64,000 nt of DNA, from contig QCNT01000001.1 of NCBI GenBank assembly GCA_003213135.1, forward strand, positions 124,001 to 188,000, given 5' to 3'. Shown here one piece after another: positions 44,118 to 52,799 of the stretch. How positions within the stretch are numbered: position 1 is the stretch's first letter; every line of letters starts with the position of its first letter. The notes under the pieces are model-generated. The model searched no databases. It was not told the origin of the DNA and saw only the letters and a list, made by a program, of their open reading frames with translations. A program made the translations under genes and the position numbers. The stretch comes from Pelagibacteraceae bacterium AG-426-I15 (GTDB taxonomy: Bacteria; Pseudomonadota; Alphaproteobacteria; Pelagibacterales; Pelagibacteraceae).

Positions 44118-45195
44118 TAAGTTCATCTAGTTTCTTAATTTCTCCAATTTTAAATATTATCGCGTCTTCTTTTTTAAAACCAAGTTTCTCAGCATTAGCC
44201 TTAAATCTAACCGGAGGTTCCCAAATTGGTTCCAAACTTAAAATCGAAGTACCCCAGTGCATTCCCACTACTTTTTTCACTTTTAAGTCTTTCATTAACG
44301 ACAAAAGTTCCTCAGGATTTGCATGAGCTGTAGATTTGTCTTTGACGTTAACAATAGGAAAGAAATTGTAAGCACCAATATTTCCAAAACCTAAATCTAT
44401 TGGACCAAATTTTTCCCCTAAATCTTTATAAAAAGGCGCAGGCCCAGTATCACAGGCAAAAAAGATTTTCTTACCTTTGTACTCGATTAAAAAACTCCCC
44501 CAAAGACTTCTATTTGTATTTCCATCTCCCCAAATCCAACGTTTGCTCCAATGTTGAGCGGGTAGCATTGTCACTGAGATTTCATTATTAATTTTAATTT
44601 TATCAAACCAATCCATTTCTCTAACATTATCTTTTTTATAACCATTTCTTGTAAAATATTTTTTAAGTTTTAAGGGAACGAGTACTTTAATATTTTTATC
44701 AGGGAAATTTTTTATCGTTCTAATGCTCATATGATCGTAATGATTATGGGTAAGTAAAAATAAATCCATTTTTGGAATTTCCTTAAGTGAAAGCGGTGAC
44801 TCTATATATTTTTTGGGACCAAACCATAAAGGGCCATAATTTTTTTCAAAAACTGGATCTGTAATAATTGTAGTATTTCCAAGCTTTATAATAAAACTCG
44901 CATGATCAATCCACATAACATACGAATCTGATTTATGTTTTTGAAGGTTTTTTAAAACTATTTGCTTATCAATTACATGTTCAGGAGGATAATTAATCTC
45001 AAGTTTCTTTTTTTCTTCTCTAAAAACTTTCCAGTTCCATTTAAAATTAGGATCTCTTTGGGGTCCACCCTCTGGGTTTCTAAAAGCAAATAGCTTCCCG
45101 TCTTTTATAATATGATGATAAGGTGGTTTTTCCATTGAATTAAGATTATTAAAAGAAAAAAGAAAAACTACAAATAGTAAAAGTTTATTCACCAC
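44110..45195 (-). CDS. Secreted MBL-fold metallohydrolase (NAPE-PLD-like)
   Basis: A 361-aa metallo-beta-lactamase-fold hydrolase starting with GTG. The N-terminal signal (KLLLFVVFLFSFNNLNS) predicts export. Metal ligands: LTHNHYDHMS, AQHW, FACDTGPAP and VGMHWGTS. The stretch WIDHASFIIKLGNTTIITDP and GPLWFGPKKY resembles N-acyl-phosphatidylethanolamine phospholipase D. It may act on envelope lipids. It is last in a leftward run behind two small envelope genes; overlaps a 33-aa ORF by 11 bases upstream and the Lys-rich gene by 8 downstream. Confidence 0.88.
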   Translation of the reverse strand: MVNKLLLFVVFLFSFNNLNSMEKPPYHHIIKDGKLFAFRNPEGGPQRDPNFKWNWKVFREEKKKLEINYPPEHVIDKQIVLKNLQKHKSDSYVMWIDHASFIIKLGNTTIITDPVFEKNYGPLWFGPKKYIESPLSLKEIPKMDLFLLTHNHYDHMSIRTIKNFPDKNIKVLVPLKLKKYFTRNGYKKDNVREMDWFDKIKINNEISVTMLPAQHWSKRWIWGDGNTNRSLWGSFLIEYKGKKIFFACDTGPAPFYKDLGEKFGPIDLGFGNIGAYNFFPIVNVKDKSTAHANPEELLSLMKDLKVKKVVGMHWGTSILSLEPIWEPPVRFKANAEKLGFKKEDAIIFKIGEIKKLDELIN

Positions 45196-45286
45196 CTTTT
45201 TTATCGCTTTTGGAGTTAAAATTCTTCAAAATTAATGCGACAAAAAAGGCTGCGAATAAAATTAGAGTAATGCCGATTACAATCAT
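45185..45286 (-). CDS. Small single-TM protein (33 aa), not in ORF track
   Basis: A short ORF read by me: MIVIGITLILFAAFFVALIL then KNFNSKSDKKGGE and stop TAA. It has one hydrophobic helix followed by a charged tail, so would be an inner-membrane miniprotein with a cytoplasmic C-terminus. It fits neatly between the 69-aa lipoprotein (21-base gap) and the MBL gene (11-base overlap), which supports it being real, since gaps of this size are otherwise rare here. No clear ribosome site. Function unknown. Confidence 0.5.
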   Translation of the reverse strand: MIVIGITLILFAAFFVALILKNFNSKSDKKGGE

Positions 45287-45307
45287 ATTTTTTTAGGTTT
45301 TAAAAAA

Positions 45308-45517
45308 TTATGATTTTTTAAGCTTTTTAGGACAATAATCTGCTGACACCCTATTTTTAAACTCTTTCTCAGATATCAGATTAGACTTGAACCAAACCAG
45401 GCTTTTCTCATAACTCCCTGCTTTACTCATCTTTGTACACTTGGGTCCCAAAGTTACTTTGCTTGTACAATTTATCAAAAGTAACGAACAAACAGTAATT
45501 AATATAATATTTTTCAT
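45308..45517 (-). CDS. Small lipoprotein of unknown function
   Basis: A 69-aa protein with a lipobox (ITVCSLLLINC, Cys17) and a short Lys-rich mature part, with further Cys in GPKCTKMS and ADYCPKKL that might pair. It should be envelope-anchored. It lies in the leftward run between the TauD-like gene (53-base gap) and the 33-aa ORF. I recognise no family. Confidence 0.7.
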   Translation of the reverse strand: MKNIILITVCSLLLINCTSKVTLGPKCTKMSKAGSYEKSLVWFKSNLISEKEFKNRVSADYCPKKLKKS

Positions 45518-45570
45518 TTGTTAATATTATTTATTGTTTTTGTTTTAAGAGGGGCACAATTTTGTTTTTT

Positions 45571-46368
45571 TTATGCGTCCAAAATAATTCTGTGCATTAA
45601 TCTTCTTCCTTGAAAGGGCGTTGCTGAATGAATAACCGAGTGATTATCCCAGATGACTATAGTGTTTTTTTCCCAAGAAAAACTAGTTTGAAACTCTTTT
45701 TTCGTTTGATGGTTGAACAAAAAATTTAAAAGATTTTTAGATTCTTCTTCACTTAGATTTTTTATGGCAATTGTGTGGCCTGGACTTAAATAAAGTGTTT
45801 TTCTACTACCAACTTTTTTTACAATTGAGTGTTCAGCTAAAAAATCTTTTGATTTTCCAGTTCCTCGCTCAGCTTCTCTCTCAAGTCTTGTTATTGATAT
45901 TGGTCCCGCTGAACTAAAAACACCAATAAGACTTTCAATTTTATCTTTAGTTTTTTGATCTAATGCTTCGTAAGATGCTAATTGAGAGGCAAAAAGAGTT
46001 TGACCTTGGTCTTTCTTAACTACTTTCCCCATAAGGCAAGTGTATTTAGGGGTTTTACTTAAATAACTGCTATCCGTATGCCATCCTTCACCGTAAGATT
46101 TTCCTTTATCGTTCTCTTTCCTTTCAACAACGGTGATACCTTTGTGGTTTTCTAAATCTTTTAACATTGGATATTCTTTAATTTTTCCAAGCTGATTAGC
46201 GAACTTTAAATATTCTGCTGGCTCCAAATTTTGGTCTCTGAAGCACACAAAACCGTAGTTATTAAGAGCTTCTTTGATTTGATTAATATTTTTTGGCTCT
46301 ATTAATTTAATATTAAACGAGATTGAAGCCCCGATATTGTTTTTAAACGGTTCTATTTTTATATTCAT
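45571..46368 (-). CDS. TauD/TfdA-family Fe(II)/2-oxoglutarate dioxygenase
   Basis: A 265-aa oxygenase of the TauD family. The metal ligands are His and Asp in GWHTDSSYL and the distal His in WDNHSVIHSATPF; the 2-oxoglutarate-binding Arg is in GRRLMHRI. Family members oxidise sulfonates, quaternary amines or aromatic ethers. The start overlaps the stop of the upstream DUF3047-like gene by one base (TAATG), so the two are probably translated together. No sulfonate transporter is nearby; substrate unknown. Confidence 0.9.
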   Translation of the reverse strand: MNIKIEPFKNNIGASISFNIKLIEPKNINQIKEALNNYGFVCFRDQNLEPAEYLKFANQLGKIKEYPMLKDLENHKGITVVERKENDKGKSYGEGWHTDSSYLSKTPKYTCLMGKVVKKDQGQTLFASQLASYEALDQKTKDKIESLIGVFSSAGPISITRLEREAERGTGKSKDFLAEHSIVKKVGSRKTLYLSPGHTIAIKNLSEEESKNLLNFLFNHQTKKEFQTSFSWEKNTIVIWDNHSVIHSATPFQGRRLMHRIILDA

Positions 46369-46985
46369 TACTCACTACTAAAATAGATATCTCTATAATA
46401 TGCAATAATTTTTTGTTTGGAATTATTTGAGTCAGAAAATATGGCAATAAAGTTTGTGAAAGAAATACCGTGTGTTTTTTCAAGCAATTCCCTTACATTT
46501 ATTTTTCGAGTATGCCATTCTCCACTTTTGTCACTTGAAATGACATAATCTCTACTTCCTTTTGTCCAAGGGCTTTGTTGAAGATAACCTTCCTCCAAAA
46601 AGGATGAGTGAGCCAAGCTCATTAGTTTTGAACCAATTTTTTTTCCATAGCCGACCATTACTCTTGCCGTCCAGTCATGTCCCTTTTTAGTTTTTTGGTC
46701 AATTTTTTTAAAATCTTTTTCAATTTTAAATGAAATATTTAAAAAGGGCATTTCTTTAAGAAGGTCTTTATCTATTTCCATACCTAGACCCGTTGCGCTA
46801 TCCTCAGCCTCTGCTTTTAAATACCAACCTTTTTCATCCTTATCATTTGTATAAATAGTTTTTTTACCAAACCCTCTTTTTGTTAGAAGCTTCATTCCTT
46901 CATCGCTAAAATCGATTCGGAATTCTTTTGAATTAGCAGCGGTAAAAATTAGCAATGCGGACAAAAAATATGCAAAAAATCTCAT
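46368..46985 (-). CDS. DUF3047-like exported protein
   Basis: A 205-aa protein with an N-terminal signal peptide (FFAYFLSALLIFTAANS). The mature part has KGWYLKAEAEDSATGLGMEID, KGHDWTARVMVGYG and YRDIYFSSE, which fit a DUF3047-type beta-sandwich lectin-like domain. It is co-transcribed with the TauD-like gene. Function unknown. It is divergent from rmuC with 58 bases between. Confidence 0.75.
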   Translation of the reverse strand: MRFFAYFLSALLIFTAANSKEFRIDFSDEGMKLLTKRGFGKKTIYTNDKDEKGWYLKAEAEDSATGLGMEIDKDLLKEMPFLNISFKIEKDFKKIDQKTKKGHDWTARVMVGYGKKIGSKLMSLAHSSFLEEGYLQQSPWTKGSRDYVISSDKSGEWHTRKINVRELLEKTHGISFTNFIAIFSDSNNSKQKIIAYYRDIYFSSE

Positions 46986-47008
46986 GAATTACATTATTTA
47001 AATTAAAA

Positions 47009-47037
47009 TTTGTAATTTGGCAAATACACCGTATATA
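47009..47037 (+). promoter_or_regulatory. candidate rmuC promoter
   Basis: TTTGTA (47009-47014) and TATATA (47032-47037) are separated by 17 bases in the 58-base spacer between the DUF3047-like gene and rmuC. Match to the -35 consensus is modest. Confidence 0.35.
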
Positions 47038-47043
47038 TAAATT

Positions 47044-48075
47044 ATGGATACATTACTTATTACACTTGTGGTTGTTTTATTAGTTTTAAACATTGTTGTG
47101 ATATTTTTCCTATTAAGCAATAAACAACAAAAAGACGATGATCCTACTCAGACATTTAAAGATGAATTTAATTCTTTTAAAGAGTCTTTTAGCCAATCTT
47201 TTGGTCACATGTCCAAAGATATTGCAAAAGATATGTCTGGTGCTTTAACAAGAGTCGATGAGAAAGTGGGAGTATTTAATAAACAAGTGGAGTCCTTAAA
47301 TAAGAGCCAAGATAACTTTAGTCGAATTCTTGCAGGAGTAAAACAATATGGAGTTTTAGCAGAATTTTCTCTAGCATCACTTTTAAAAGATTTATTGCCA
47401 GCCTCTCAATATATCGAAAACGTAAAAATGAAACCAGATGAAACAAGTGACACAGTAGAATTTGCGATAAAACTTCAAGATGTTCTTGTTCCGGTAGATA
47501 GTCATTGGCCAATTGAAAAATTTAAAGAGATAGATAATGCATATCAGGCAAAGGATAAAGAAGCATTAGCTGAGGCTAGAAAAGATTTGGCTACAGCTTT
47601 TAGAAATAAAGCAAAAATAGTAAGTTCAAAATATATTGCACCTCCAAAAACAACTGATTTTGCAATTGTTTATGCTCCAACCGAAGGATTGTTCGCTGAA
47701 CTTTCAAGTTATCGCGATCCTAAGACCAAAGAGCTTTTACTTGAAGAACTTAGAACAAAATACAAAATTACAATTGCAGGACCTAATACGCTGTCTGCTC
47801 TTTTACAATCTTATCATCTTGGTTTTCAAACACTCAAAGTTCAAAAGCATGCAACTCATATTTACAATGATTTAAAACTAATCTCTAGAAGATTTGAAAA
47901 GCATTTTGATGGAATTGTAGATTTAAGAAAAAAATTAGAACAAGCTATGACTACAACCGACAGTTTTGGTAGAGATGCCCGTTCTATAATGAATACTCTT
48001 AACAACATCAAAGATCCCGGAACAGTAAAAGAGACAGTCGAAGAAAATTCTGATAAAATTAAAGTCTTTAAGTAA
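47044..48075 (+). CDS. rmuC: RmuC-family DNA recombination protein
   Basis: A 343-aa protein with an N-terminal TM segment (LLITLVVVLLVLNIVVIFFLL), a coiled-coil linker and a nuclease-like core. Family stretches are KQYGVLAEFSLASLLKDLL, VEFAIKLQD and the conserved PVDSHWPIEKF, corresponding to canonical (L/V)P(I/V)DSKFP; the usual Lys is His here. RmuC limits inversions at short repeats in E. coli. It is followed 13 bases later by an exonuclease I-like gene, then trxA, in the place where addAB is expected. Confidence 0.85.
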   Translation: MDTLLITLVVVLLVLNIVVIFFLLSNKQQKDDDPTQTFKDEFNSFKESFSQSFGHMSKDIAKDMSGALTRVDEKVGVFNKQVESLNKSQDNFSRILAGVKQYGVLAEFSLASLLKDLLPASQYIENVKMKPDETSDTVEFAIKLQDVLVPVDSHWPIEKFKEIDNAYQAKDKEALAEARKDLATAFRNKAKIVSSKYIAPPKTTDFAIVYAPTEGLFAELSSYRDPKTKELLLEELRTKYKITIAGPNTLSALLQSYHLGFQTLKVQKHATHIYNDLKLISRRFEKHFDGIVDLRKKLEQAMTTTDSFGRDARSIMNTLNNIKDPGTVKETVEENSDKIKVFK

Positions 48076-48088
48076 GTTAATTTCCTAA

Positions 48089-49513
48089 ATGCCAAATTTT
48101 GTATTTTATGATTTTGAAACAAGTTCATCCAATAAACAATGGGGTCAAATTATTGAAATCGGTGCAATCCTAGCCGATGACGAACTCAATGAGTTAGATA
48201 GATTCGAGTCTAGATGTAGACTATCCCCCGGAATAATTCCAGAAGCAATGTCATTAATTGTAACCAATACTTCACCAAAAAAATTAAAAGAAATTAACCT
48301 ATCGCATTATGGAATGGTAAGACAATTTGTTGAAAAATTAAAAAGTTGGGGCAAAGTCACATACATAGGTTGGAACAATATTGAATTTGATCAGATTTTT
48401 TGGAGAAATACTCTGTTTCAAAATCTTGAGTATCCTTTTACATCTACAACAAATGGAAATAGGGAGGGAGATTTACTGAACCTCGCAAGGGCTGCCAATC
48501 TCTATTACCCAAATACACTTAAAAATGCGATTAATGCAAAAGGAAATTTAGAATACAAACTAGATACAATGGCCCCACTCAATGGAATTAAGCATATAGC
48601 TCACAGGGCAATAGGAGATTGTGGTGCAACATTAGAGGTTGCAAGAATAATTAAGAAGAAAGCCCCCAGTGTTTGGAATAGTAGCCTTCTTACTTTAGGT
48701 AAAGATGAAAGTTTAAAAATTATTAAAAGTGAAAAACTTTTTTGTGCTAATGAATTTTACTATGGAAAGGTTGTGCCTTTCGTTCAAACCTTTGTTTGCC
48801 AGCATCCTATATATCAATGGCCAAAAACATTTGATTTAAAACATGATCCAAGTGTTTATATGAATATGCCAGTTGAAGTTTTAAAAACAGAACTTAAAAA
48901 AGCCCCTAAAGTTCTAAGAACCTGTCGACACAATAAACATCCCATAGTAATGAACCCCTCTTATATTGACCATTTTGAGGAATATAAAATGATTGGAATA
49001 AATAAATTAACTGAAAGAGCCGAAATTGTAAGAAAAAATAAAAAATTTTCAGAAAAAGTAGAATTAATTTTAAGAGATGAGGCTCAAGAAAAAGTAGAAA
49101 CTAAATCACAAGAAGATATTTGTGAAGAGGAAAGTTTATACAATTTTTCACCTCAACAAAGTGAAGATAATAAAATTTTATCAGGTTTCCACGAAGCAGA
49201 ATGGGATAGAAAACTTTCATATTTACAGAAATTTAAAGATAAAAGATTTCACTATTTTGGAAAAAAACTAATTTATCAAGAAAAACCAGATCTTTTACCC
49301 AAAGAAGACTACGACGAAATTCACAGCACAATTTTAAAAAGAGTTCTTTCAACAACTGACGACAAAAAATGGAATACAATACCTAGAACATATAAAGAGA
49401 TTGATGATTTAAGAGCAAAGTTTGAAAAAAGTAAGGAAACTGAAAAACTTAAAATGCTTGAAGAGATTAACGTATACGTTGAAGAGCTTGAAAAATCTTA
49501 CACTACCGCGTAG
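48089..49513 (+). CDS. Exonuclease I (SbcB)-like 3'-5' exodeoxyribonuclease
   Basis: A 474-aa DnaQ-fold exonuclease. Catalytic acids: FYDFETSSS (ExoI), YIGWNNIEFDQIFW (ExoII) and HRAIGDCGATLEVARII (ExoIII). The middle and C-terminal parts resemble the SH3-like and helical extensions of SbcB (ending in a Glu/Lys-rich coil). SbcB degrades 3' single strands in repair and recombination. Start is 13 bases after rmuC. No sbcD or recJ is in the window. The clustering with rmuC beside trxA is discussed in findings. Confidence 0.85.
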   Translation: MPNFVFYDFETSSSNKQWGQIIEIGAILADDELNELDRFESRCRLSPGIIPEAMSLIVTNTSPKKLKEINLSHYGMVRQFVEKLKSWGKVTYIGWNNIEFDQIFWRNTLFQNLEYPFTSTTNGNREGDLLNLARAANLYYPNTLKNAINAKGNLEYKLDTMAPLNGIKHIAHRAIGDCGATLEVARIIKKKAPSVWNSSLLTLGKDESLKIIKSEKLFCANEFYYGKVVPFVQTFVCQHPIYQWPKTFDLKHDPSVYMNMPVEVLKTELKKAPKVLRTCRHNKHPIVMNPSYIDHFEEYKMIGINKLTERAEIVRKNKKFSEKVELILRDEAQEKVETKSQEDICEEESLYNFSPQQSEDNKILSGFHEAEWDRKLSYLQKFKDKRFHYFGKKLIYQEKPDLLPKEDYDEIHSTILKRVLSTTDDKKWNTIPRTYKEIDDLRAKFEKSKETEKLKMLEEINVYVEELEKSYTTA

Positions 49514-49548
49514 TTGACTTTTTTTAAAAAAACTCTAATTATAATTTT

Positions 49549-49869
49549 ATGGCCACAAAAAAAGTAACAGATGAAAGTTTTGAGTCAGACGTTATTAAGT
49601 CACAGAAACCAACCATTGTAGACTTTTGGGCAGAATGGTGTGGGCCATGTAAACAGATTGGCCCAATTTTAGAAGAGATTTCAAATGAAATGTCAAATGA
49701 GGTTGTGATTGCCAAACACAACATCGACGAACAACCAAATACACCAACAAAATATGGAATTAGGGGTATTCCTACGATGCTTTTATTTAAAGCAGGCGAA
49801 CTTAAAGCTACCAAAGTCGGAGCCACAACAAAATCAAATATTGTGTCTTGGATAAAAGAAAATATTTAG
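49549..49869 (+). CDS. trxA: Thioredoxin
   Basis: A 106-aa thioredoxin with the active site WAEWCGPCKQIGP and the cis-Pro loop RGIPTMLLF. It donates electrons to reductases such as MsrA and ribonucleotide reductase. Its 3' end overlaps folC on the opposite strand through a TTAG stop. In other Alphaproteobacteria trxA sits between addA and folC in the same direction; here it is convergent with folC, so the local order was rearranged. Confidence 0.96.
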   Translation: MATKKVTDESFESDVIKSQKPTIVDFWAEWCGPCKQIGPILEEISNEMSNEVVIAKHNIDEQPNTPTKYGIRGIPTMLLFKAGELKATKVGATTKSNIVSWIKENI

Positions 49870-51122
49870 TTCATACTTAAAACCTTGCCAACTAAATATA
49901 AGCTACCAAAAATCACAATAATTTTTTTATCTTTTTTAGGAATTTTTTTTAGGGCATCTTTAATATTTTTAGATTCTACAGTTTGAAATCCATTTTCTTT
50001 TGCTATTTTGTAAAGTTTATTTGAACTCATTGCGCTTGGTTCATTGGGAATTTTCACAGTAATAATTTTTTTAAAAATTCCCTTAAAATTCTTGATTAGT
50101 TTTTTTGGATTTTTATTTCTTAAGCTTCCCCAAATGCTAAAAATAGGAATTTTAATATTTTTTAAAAAACGGGCTAAATTTTTAGTAGATTCATCGCTAT
50201 GACAACCATCTACAAGAATTTTAGTTTTTTTAAGATTTTTAGTTAATCGACCTTTGATAAATTGAACACGACCTTCAAATTTAATTTTTGGTATAGTCTT
50301 TCTTATAGTTTCACTGCTTATTCCTAGGTCCAGAGCCATTTTAATTGCTAAACCTACGTTTTCCCATAATCCTTCTGAGTGAATATTTTTAGAATTTAGA
50401 CGAATTAAATTACTATTTTCTTTGTAATATTTTTTATTTTTCTCATTTATAATTTTCCAAGATCTGTGTGTTATTTTTGTACTTGGGTTTTTTTTTAAAA
50501 TTTTATTTATTATTTTAAATGTTTTTGTTTTTTGCTTTCCTATATAGATAATTGTATTCTTACTCAGATATCCTACTTTTTGTCTGCAAATTTCATTAAT
50601 AGTTTTTGGTTTTACCCACTCTTGATGTTGGAAATTAATATTAGTAACAACTTGTGCCAAGGGATTAGACCATAGATTTGTTCCATCAAGTTTGAACAAC
50701 AATCCACTTTCTACTAAATTGAACGAGTCAGAGTTTGTTTTACAAGCTGCTAAAATATAAATACAAGTCAGCAGTTCAAATAGCGTCAGTCTCTCCCTGG
50801 TGTTTTCTATGATCTTTTTATATTTTTCTATCTCATTTATAGTAATAAATCTGTTTCCTAACCAAAATCTTTGTCTTACATCGTACAAATGAGGGCTTGT
50901 GAATGTATTAACTTTCTGTTTGTTTGCTTCTAGAAAATATTTTAAAGATGTAAGAACACTATTTTTTCCATCACTTCCAATTATATTAATTACATTGTTG
51001 AGTTTTTCTTCAGGATTATCTAATTTTCTTAAAACTTTTTTTATTCTTTTAAGATCAAGATTGATCCTTTTGCTATACTGCTTTTGAAGTTTTTGGTAAA
51101 GCTTCTTGGATGTTTGTGACAT
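49866..51122 (-). CDS. folC: FolC, dihydrofolate/folylpolyglutamate synthase
   Basis: A 418-aa Mur-ligase-like enzyme adding glutamate to dihydropteroate and folates. The family layout is clear: YSKRINLDLKRIKKVLRKL, then P-loop GSDGKNS, TFTSPHLYDVRQRF, LFELLTCIY, LDGTNLWSN, TNINFQHQEWV. Key motifs are drifted: canonical GTNGKGS is GSDGKNS, and VGLGGRLDATN is SGLLFKLDGTN. The ATG overlaps the accD end by 50 bases; no other in-frame ATG fits because the family N-terminus begins only a few codons later. Probably functional but fast-evolving. Confidence 0.9.
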   Translation of the reverse strand: MSQTSKKLYQKLQKQYSKRINLDLKRIKKVLRKLDNPEEKLNNVINIIGSDGKNSVLTSLKYFLEANKQKVNTFTSPHLYDVRQRFWLGNRFITINEIEKYKKIIENTRERLTLFELLTCIYILAACKTNSDSFNLVESGLLFKLDGTNLWSNPLAQVVTNINFQHQEWVKPKTINEICRQKVGYLSKNTIIYIGKQKTKTFKIINKILKKNPSTKITHRSWKIINEKNKKYYKENSNLIRLNSKNIHSEGLWENVGLAIKMALDLGISSETIRKTIPKIKFEGRVQFIKGRLTKNLKKTKILVDGCHSDESTKNLARFLKNIKIPIFSIWGSLRNKNPKKLIKNFKGIFKKIITVKIPNEPSAMSSNKLYKIAKENGFQTVESKNIKDALKKIPKKDKKIIVIFGSLYLVGKVLSMN

Positions 51123-52002
51123 TATCTGTTTGAGATATAGGCTTAACTTCTTTTTTCTTAAGTAAAATTGTTAAAAGAGTAGAAATTGTTGATCTTAAAT
51201 ATTTTCTTTCTATAACCATATCCAGTCCACCATGTTCTTTTACAAATTCTGACATCTGAAAGTCTTCAGGTAATTGCTCTTTTACTGTATTTTCTATTAC
51301 ACGACGTCCTGCAAAAGCCACCGTAGCTTTTGGCTCAGCAATTAGAATATCTCCTAGCGAAGCAAAACTTCCAGTAACACCTCCTGCAGTTGGATTTGTC
51401 ATAACCACAACATATGGCAAATTATTTTTTTTTAATTCATTCACAGCCAGTACTGTCCTGCTCATTTGAGCTAAAGCTACAGCCGACTCCATTAAACGTT
51501 GACCACCGCTACAACTAAAAAATATGTATGGTGTTTTTTTATCAATTGCATTTTGTGCGCCATGAATAAAAGCTTCACCCGATGCTGCGCCGACCGATCC
51601 GCCAATAAAATCAAAATTTTGTGCTCCTACTGTTACTAGAATATTATTCAATTTTCCTTCAGCAATTAAAATTGCATCAGATTGATTAGTTTTTTCACGT
51701 GCAATTTTTAACCTATCAGCATACTTTTTGGTATCTGACCATTTCAAAGGATCATCTTTAGGAACAGGAGTCTTAATTAATTCATATATTTTATTATCAA
51801 AGAATATTTTAAATCTATCATCGGAACTTAGTTTGTGGTGAAAACCACATGTAGGACAAACACTGAGATTTTTGAAAAGATCATCTTTATAAATTAAATT
51901 TTTACATTCACAAGTTTTCCACAAAGCTTCTTTAGTATCAGACGATTTTTTTTTAAAAAGAGACTTAATTTTTGGTTTTATAAATTTTGTTATCCAATTC
52001 AT
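51073..52002 (-). CDS. accD: AccD, acetyl-CoA carboxylase carboxyltransferase beta
   Basis: A 309-aa subunit that, with AccA, transfers CO2 from biotin to acetyl-CoA. The crotonase-like core has GGSVGAASGEAFIHGA, PYIFFSCSGGQRLMESA, MTNPTAGGVTGSFASLGD and FAGRRVIENTV. The N-terminal zinc ribbon is CEC...CPTC: the first knuckle is C-x-C, one residue shorter than the usual C-x2-C. The ATG overlaps trpA by 4 bases (ATGA) and the 3' end overlaps folC by 50. It needs AccA and biotin protein, not in this window. Confidence 0.94.
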   Translation of the reverse strand: MNWITKFIKPKIKSLFKKKSSDTKEALWKTCECKNLIYKDDLFKNLSVCPTCGFHHKLSSDDRFKIFFDNKIYELIKTPVPKDDPLKWSDTKKYADRLKIAREKTNQSDAILIAEGKLNNILVTVGAQNFDFIGGSVGAASGEAFIHGAQNAIDKKTPYIFFSCSGGQRLMESAVALAQMSRTVLAVNELKKNNLPYVVVMTNPTAGGVTGSFASLGDILIAEPKATVAFAGRRVIENTVKEQLPEDFQMSEFVKEHGGLDMVIERKYLRSTISTLLTILLKKKEVKPISQTDNVTNIQEALPKTSKAV

Positions 52003-52799
52003 TTTATTTTGTTTCTCAAGCTTTTTACCATTTTATTTAATTTTATGACAGGATTTTGGCGATTTTCTAGTGAGTCACTAATTCCTTTGCATAATGCGCT
52101 TCCTACAACCAAACCATCAGCCTTTTTTAAACTAGCAATAGTTTTATTTGTTATTCCGAAACCAATTACAGTATTTTTTGACTTATTTATTCTCTTTATC
52201 TTATTGTAATTTTTTAAAATTTTTTTAGGAGAAACTTTTAATTTACCGCCTGTAGTCGATAACATACTTATATAATAAAGCATGTCATGAGAACTTGCTA
52301 TAATTTTTTTCATCCTTTCCTTAGAGGTTGTTGGAGACAACAATTGAACAAAAGTAATCGAATTTTTTTTACATAATTTTGAAAATTCCTTATTATCTGG
52401 GAAAGGAAGATCTACAATTATTAACCCATTTACACCAACCTGCTTACATTTTTTTACAAATTTTTTCTCCCCATACCTATACACCATTTGGTAATATCCC
52501 ATGAGAATACATGGTTTTGCATTTTTACTTTTCTTATAATTTTTAACTATTTGAAAAACATCTTTTAGTTTAATGCCTTTTTTTAAAGCTCTATAAGAAC
52601 TATTCTGAATTTGAGGTCCATCAGCTGTTGGCGCATTATGCGCAAAACCTAACTCAAGAATATCCGCATATTCAGATATTGATTTTAGAATTTCTAAGGA
52701 TCTCTTTTTAGTATTATCACCGGCTACTGTATAGGTTAGTAGGGCAGGTCTATTTTCTTTTCTACACTTTTGAAAAGCTAAATTAATTTCAGATTTCAT
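51999..52799 (-). CDS. trpA: Tryptophan synthase alpha chain
   Basis: A 266-aa TIM barrel that cleaves indole-3-glycerol phosphate to indole. The catalytic Glu and Asp are kept in ILELGFAHNAPTADGPQIQNS. The usual PFSDP loop before the Asp is AHNAP here. The loop normally reading GVTG is STTGGK; phosphate loops GFGI and GSAL remain. It overlaps trpB by 4 bases (ATGA). The lyase reaction is likely intact; the channel-loop changes match changes in the beta chain. Confidence 0.92.
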   Translation of the reverse strand: MKSEINLAFQKCRKENRPALLTYTVAGDNTKKRSLEILKSISEYADILELGFAHNAPTADGPQIQNSSYRALKKGIKLKDVFQIVKNYKKSKNAKPCILMGYYQMVYRYGEKKFVKKCKQVGVNGLIIVDLPFPDNKEFSKLCKKNSITFVQLLSPTTSKERMKKIIASSHDMLYYISMLSTTGGKLKVSPKKILKNYNKIKRINKSKNTVIGFGITNKTIASLKKADGLVVGSALCKGISDSLENRQNPVIKLNKMVKSLRNKIK

